Shown here: positions 61,112-64,000 of the stretch, one piece after another
Layout: every line of letters starts with the position of its first letter
How positions within the stretch are numbered: the stretch's first letter is position 1
Assembly: GCF_023100945.1 (NCBI RefSeq)
Contig: NZ_CP064689.1
Location: 868,001-932,000, forward strand
Source: Bradyrhizobium sp. 200
GTDB taxonomy: Bacteria > Pseudomonadota > Alphaproteobacteria > Rhizobiales > Xanthobacteraceae
Length of the DNA: 64,000 bases
Direction: 5' to 3'
The notes under the pieces: model-generated
Database searches by the model: none
What the model was told of the DNA's origin: nothing
The model's input: the letters and a program-made list of their open reading frames with translations, nothing else
Position numbers and translations under genes: made by a program

Positions 61112-61360
61112 ATGACGATTTTCACTGAATTTACCCCCCATCGAAGCCGCCTGCCGGTCCTGAATGCCCAGGCCTTTGCATTTGAGCAACTGGTTTGCAT
61201 CCAGAGCGTCACCACCGACCTGCGCTGGGCGATGGTTGAGCTGGCGTGGCGTTCACTCACGGCAATGTGCGCCTTTGCGCAAGGCAAGCTTGTCTCGTGG
61301 GCACGCAAGGCCCGCACGCCGCGGGCCGAGGAGGGGCGCGGCCGGCATTGTTGCTGCTGA
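61112..61360 (+). CDS. Small protein of unknown function (82 aa)
   Basis: Starts with the ATG at 61112 after an AAGGGA box eight bases upstream. The product (MTIFTEFTPHRSRLPVLNAQ, AFEQLVCIQSVTTDLRWAMV, LAWRSLTAMCAFAQGKLVSW) has one weakly hydrophobic central helix and a basic tail ending Cys-Cys-Cys. Those last codons and the stop are part of the second operator copy at 61357. It is divergent from the WYL gene and upstream of the GST gene, so it belongs to the same switch. No known domain is recognised. Confidence 0.6.
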   Translation: MTIFTEFTPHRSRLPVLNAQAFAFEQLVCIQSVTTDLRWAMVELAWRSLTAMCAFAQGKLVSWARKARTPRAEEGRGRHCCC

Positions 61361-61380
61361 CACCATGGTGGCAGCAGGGG
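61357..61380. promoter_or_regulatory. Operator copy 2 of the second WYL/GST module
   Basis: CTGACA-CCATGG-TGGCAGCAG; extended leftwards it is CTGCTG at 61354 facing CAGCAG, a near-perfect palindrome with one mismatched pair. It starts in the stop codon region of the gene at 61112 and lies 45 bases before the GST start. Confidence 0.75.
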
Positions 61381-61424
61381 GCCGCTAGCCTCGGGGCACG
61401 TTTTTCCAGGATCGGGAGACCAGC

Positions 61425-62159
61425 ATGATTACCCTTTACGGCTTCGGCGCCGGTTTCGGCCTGCCGGAGATCAGCCCCTTTGTGACCAAGACCGAGGTCC
61501 AGTTGAAGATGGCCGGCCTTGCCTATCGCAAGGAGAAGGCCAAGCCGCCGTCCTCTCCCAAGGGGCAGTTGCCCTATATCGTCGATGACGCCGAGACGAT
61601 CGCCGATTCCACGTTCATTCGCGCCCATCTGGAAGCCAAATACGGTTTCGATTTCGATGCCCCGCTCAGCCTGCAGGCGCGCGCGCAGGCCTGGGCCTTC
61701 GAGCGGATGATCGAACACCATGTCTATTGGGCGCTGGTCGGCGCGCGCTGGGTCGATGGCGACAATTTTGCCAAGGGCCCCGCGCATTTCTTCGACAGCG
61801 CGCCGATGCATTTGCGCGAAAAAATGCGTGAGGACGCCCAGTTCCGGGTCGCCGAGAATTACCTGCTCAGCGGCCTCGGCCGCCACGCTCCCGAAGAGGA
61901 TATCGATCTCGCCGCCCGCTCGCTGTTTGCGCTGTCGGTCCAGCTCGGCGACAAGCCCTTTCTGATGGGCGAAACGCCATGCGGCATGGACGCCACCGCC
62001 TTCGGTGCGCTCGCCGGAATCCTGACGCCCTTCTTCGAGTCGGCGCTGCGGCAACGGACCGAGCAGTTCGCCAACCTCACCGCCTATGTCGACCGGATGA
62101 TGCTGCTCTACTACCCGGAATTCGCCTGGGCGCCGGTGCAGCAGGAGCAGGCCGCCTGA
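61425..62159 (+). CDS. Glutathione S-transferase family protein
   Basis: A GST-like protein of 244 aa. The thioredoxin-fold N-domain begins ITLYGFGAGFGLPEISPFVTKTE. Its cis-Pro region is KGQLPYIVDDAETIADSTFI, with the acidic-Ser glutathione contact Asp-Ser. The longer C-domain contains GRHAPEEDIDLAARSLFALS and GETPCGMDATAFGALAGILT, typical of the metaxin/Tom37-like GST branch. The ATG at 61425 follows a GGGAG box. An operator of the upstream WYL regulator lies just before it. The MFS exporter gene follows after 51 bases. Confidence 0.88.
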   Translation: MITLYGFGAGFGLPEISPFVTKTEVQLKMAGLAYRKEKAKPPSSPKGQLPYIVDDAETIADSTFIRAHLEAKYGFDFDAPLSLQARAQAWAFERMIEHHVYWALVGARWVDGDNFAKGPAHFFDSAPMHLREKMREDAQFRVAENYLLSGLGRHAPEEDIDLAARSLFALSVQLGDKPFLMGETPCGMDATAFGALAGILTPFFESALRQRTEQFANLTAYVDRMMLLYYPEFAWAPVQQEQAA

Positions 62160-62210
62160 TCGGGGGCTTCGCTCACAAACGCGACGGCGGCGGTGGAGGG
62201 CAGGGGCCGC

Positions 62211-63590
62211 GTGGGCAACCGCACAACAAACAAAGGCATCGGACAACGGCATTTTTTCCTTGTCACGCTCGCGCTCGGCACCAGCAGCTTTCTGACGCAG
62301 TTCGACGTGACGGCGGTCGTGATCGCAATGCCTGCCATCGCGAAGGACCTCGGATTCGGGGTCGCCGGCTTCGCATGGATCATTGACGCCTACAGCCTTG
62401 CGTTCACCGGCGCGCTTCTTGCGGCCGGTGCGCTTGCCGATCGCTTCGGCCGCCGGCGGAGCATGTTGGGCGGCAACGCCGTATTCCTGCTTGCTTCAAT
62501 CGGATGTGGCATCGCCACGAGCGGGCCGACGCTTTTCGCCGCGCGTGTCCTGCAGGGGGCAGGCGCCGCGTTCATGGTCACTGGCGCACTCGCGCTTGTC
62601 GCCGGTGCGTTTCCGAGCGCCGGTCAGCGGACCCGCGCGTTTGGCATCATGGGTGTGATCTCCGGTGTCGCCATGGCTTTGGGCCCGACGCTCGGCAGCT
62701 TCCTGGCCTCATGGTTCGGGTGGCGTTGGATCTTCCTCGCCAACATCCCCTTCTGTGTCGCATTGGCGCTGGCTGTGCCACGGCTCGTCGCCGAGACCAA
62801 AGATCCCAAGGGGCGGCCGTTAGACCCTGTCGGTGTCGCGTTGCTTACGATGTCGCTTGGCCTGGCGATCGATACGCTTCTGAGGCACGACGCTTCCCTC
62901 GTCACGAGAACCGCCTGCCTGGTGGGGAGCGCAACGGGGGCCATGCTTTTTGGTTGGCACCAATGGCGGAGTCCGCATCCACTCCTTGATCCCCGTGTAT
63001 TCGCAACGTCGGCGATGGCCGGGGTCGGCGCGTTGCTGACCGCCATCCAGTTCGGCTACTGGGCTGTGCTGGTATACCTGCCGCTGTTCCTGAATACCGG
63101 GCTTCGCGTGAGCATGGAGGTCGCTGGAGTGGCGCTACTTGCGGCGACCCTGCCGATGCTGCTGGTACCGCCGATCGGCGGGCGCCTTGCGACATATCAC
63201 GGATGGAAGCACCTCTTCACGATTGCTTTTGGTATCATCGCCCTTGGCGACGTATCGCTTGTGATCTCCGCCCTTTCCGAGACTCCCTCGACACGTCTTG
63301 TCGCCACGGTCGTGGGAATGCTCACGATAGGCATCGGTGCCGCACTCGCAAATCCGCAATTGTCGGCTGTCGCGATAGCTCTCGCGCCGCCCGCGCAGGC
63401 GGGCATGGCGTCGGCCGTGATGATGATCGTGCGCCAAGGCGGCTTTGCCATCAGCATCGCGGTCCTGGGGGCCTTGCTTGGCGCCACCGACGACGTGGCG
63501 GCGTTCGCGAAACCCTTCACGCTGGCCGCCTCCGCAGCCTTGCTCGGCATGACAGCCGCCCTGATGCTGCTTCCCTCGAAATCAACGTAA
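62211..63590 (+). CDS. MFS multidrug-type exporter (DHA2-like)
   Basis: An inner-membrane transporter of about 459 aa with up to 14 helices. MFS motifs seen are FDVTAVVIAMPAIAKDLG in helix 1, GALADRFGRRRSML in the loop 2-3 (motif A), and the motif C region ISGVAMALGPTLGSFLASWF. The GTG at 62211 follows a GGAGGGCAGGGG stretch; a GTG at 62193 would add six residues. It probably exports a hydrophobic compound and lies 51 bases after the GST gene, so conjugation plus export is plausible. Its codon use is slightly more A/T-tolerant than its neighbours'. Confidence 0.88.
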   Translation: MGNRTTNKGIGQRHFFLVTLALGTSSFLTQFDVTAVVIAMPAIAKDLGFGVAGFAWIIDAYSLAFTGALLAAGALADRFGRRRSMLGGNAVFLLASIGCGIATSGPTLFAARVLQGAGAAFMVTGALALVAGAFPSAGQRTRAFGIMGVISGVAMALGPTLGSFLASWFGWRWIFLANIPFCVALALAVPRLVAETKDPKGRPLDPVGVALLTMSLGLAIDTLLRHDASLVTRTACLVGSATGAMLFGWHQWRSPHPLLDPRVFATSAMAGVGALLTAIQFGYWAVLVYLPLFLNTGLRVSMEVAGVALLAATLPMLLVPPIGGRLATYHGWKHLFTIAFGIIALGDVSLVISALSETPSTRLVATVVGMLTIGIGAALANPQLSAVAIALAPPAQAGMASAVMMIVRQGGFAISIAVLGALLGATDDVAAFAKPFTLAASAALLGMTAALMLLPSKST

Positions 63591-63635
63591 CAAACCACAC
63601 GGTGTTGAGCTCTTTCGCTGCTCACCCATCTCGAT

Positions 63636-64000
63636 CTACGCGGACTGGCCCTGCAATGCGGCCAGTTCCGCCTCGAGTTCGGCGATGCGGGCATCGCGCA
63701 CCGCGAGCGCCTGCGCGACGTCAGCGGCGTCGAACCTCTGCGGGATATGCTGCGGGCAATTGGTGTCCCATGCCGCGATCCGAAACAGGATGACCTGCTC
63801 GGGCCGTGCCTTGTAGCCCTGCGGCATCAGCGCTTTGGTCAACGCTGGATCGTCTTCCACCACGCGCGCCTCGCCCCAGATCTTCACGCGTCGGCGGTGG
63901 GTGTAGTCCATCACGAAAATATGCGCCTTCGGATTCTCCGACAGATTGCCGTGCGTGATGTACTGCCGGTTGCCGCTGTAATCGGCGAACGCGATGGTGT
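63636..64000 (-). CDS. Pyridoxamine 5'-phosphate oxidase-like (PPOX) flavin-binding protein, 5' part outside the window
   Basis: The C-terminal 120 residues of a leftward gene that continues past base 64000. The fragment reads ADYSGNRQYITHGNLSENPK, HIFVMDYTHRRRVKIWGEAR, then VILFRIAAWDTNCPQHIPQR, which is the FMN-binding split-barrel pattern of general PPOX-family proteins. A charged helical tail (ARIAELEAELAALQGQSA) ends it. It may be a flavin reductase or a protein of the phage-independent pyridox_oxidase group. The start codon and N-terminus cannot be seen. Confidence 0.8.
   Translation of the reverse strand, partial: TIAFADYSGNRQYITHGNLSENPKAHIFVMDYTHRRRVKIWGEARVVEDDPALTKALMPQGYKARPEQVILFRIAAWDTNCPQHIPQRFDAADVAQALAVRDARIAELEAELAALQGQSA

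Overview
The window looks like a chromosomal segment of an alphaproteobacterium close to Bradyrhizobium (Nitrobacteraceae). This is an inference from the high G+C content, the membrane ferritin MbfA under an Irr-type ICE box, the GcvA-type LysR/DUF1127 pair, the many fatty-acid and aromatic catabolism genes, and at least ten families of palindromic intergenic elements. No rRNA, tRNA, CRISPR array, transposase or phage gene was seen. About 63 protein genes and one gene remnant are supported.

Layout. 1-9240: two divergent oligopeptide-type ABC systems. A leftward solute-binding gene runs off the left edge. The rightward operon is dppA-dppB-dppC-dppF-(DUF4089)-amidase-dppD. The shared upstream region carries two face-to-face sigma-54 promoters. 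9272-13232: small proteins and a type I secretion ATPase/adaptor pair. 13389-17626: a VOC protein, a CinA-type amidase, and an operon of two ACMSD-like amidohydrolases and a Rieske ferredoxin. 17873-19706: small secreted and membrane proteins. 20018-24798: a tricarballylate-type set (tcuA, secreted esterase, tcuB, LysR). 24913-31195: DUF1127, an acetyltransferase, an enoyl-CoA hydratase, a short-chain dehydrogenase lacking its tyrosine, a GST remnant, an acyl-CoA dehydrogenase, an alcohol dehydrogenase and an NTF2-like protein. 31366-36228: an amidase, an orphan solute-binding protein, mbfA and an epoxide hydrolase.

36410-48618 is a large acyl-CoA catabolic island: two AMP-forming ligases, a thiolase, a TetR regulator, a dehydrogenase, an enoyl-CoA hydratase, three acyl-CoA dehydrogenases (two of them tandem duplicates) and a nitroreductase. 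It reads as beta-oxidation of an imported carboxylic acid; the substrate cannot be read from the sequence.

48751-64000 is more regulatory. It holds an ankyrin protein, a WYL regulator facing a GST and a DUF6157 gene across a perfect palindrome, and a cyclic-nucleotide-gated K+ channel (MloK1 type). Divergent from the channel are a three-helix membrane protein with a cyclic-nucleotide domain (Popeye-like layout) and a free-standing DUF6537 protein. A membrane-anchored TAXI protein follows. A second WYL/GST module has two copies of its own operator. An MFS exporter and a PPOX-family gene cut by the right edge end the window.

The most unusual parts are the paired sigma-54 promoters, the amidase pair inside the peptide-transport operon, the channel/Popeye-like/DUF6537 neighbourhood and the two parallel WYL-GST switches.
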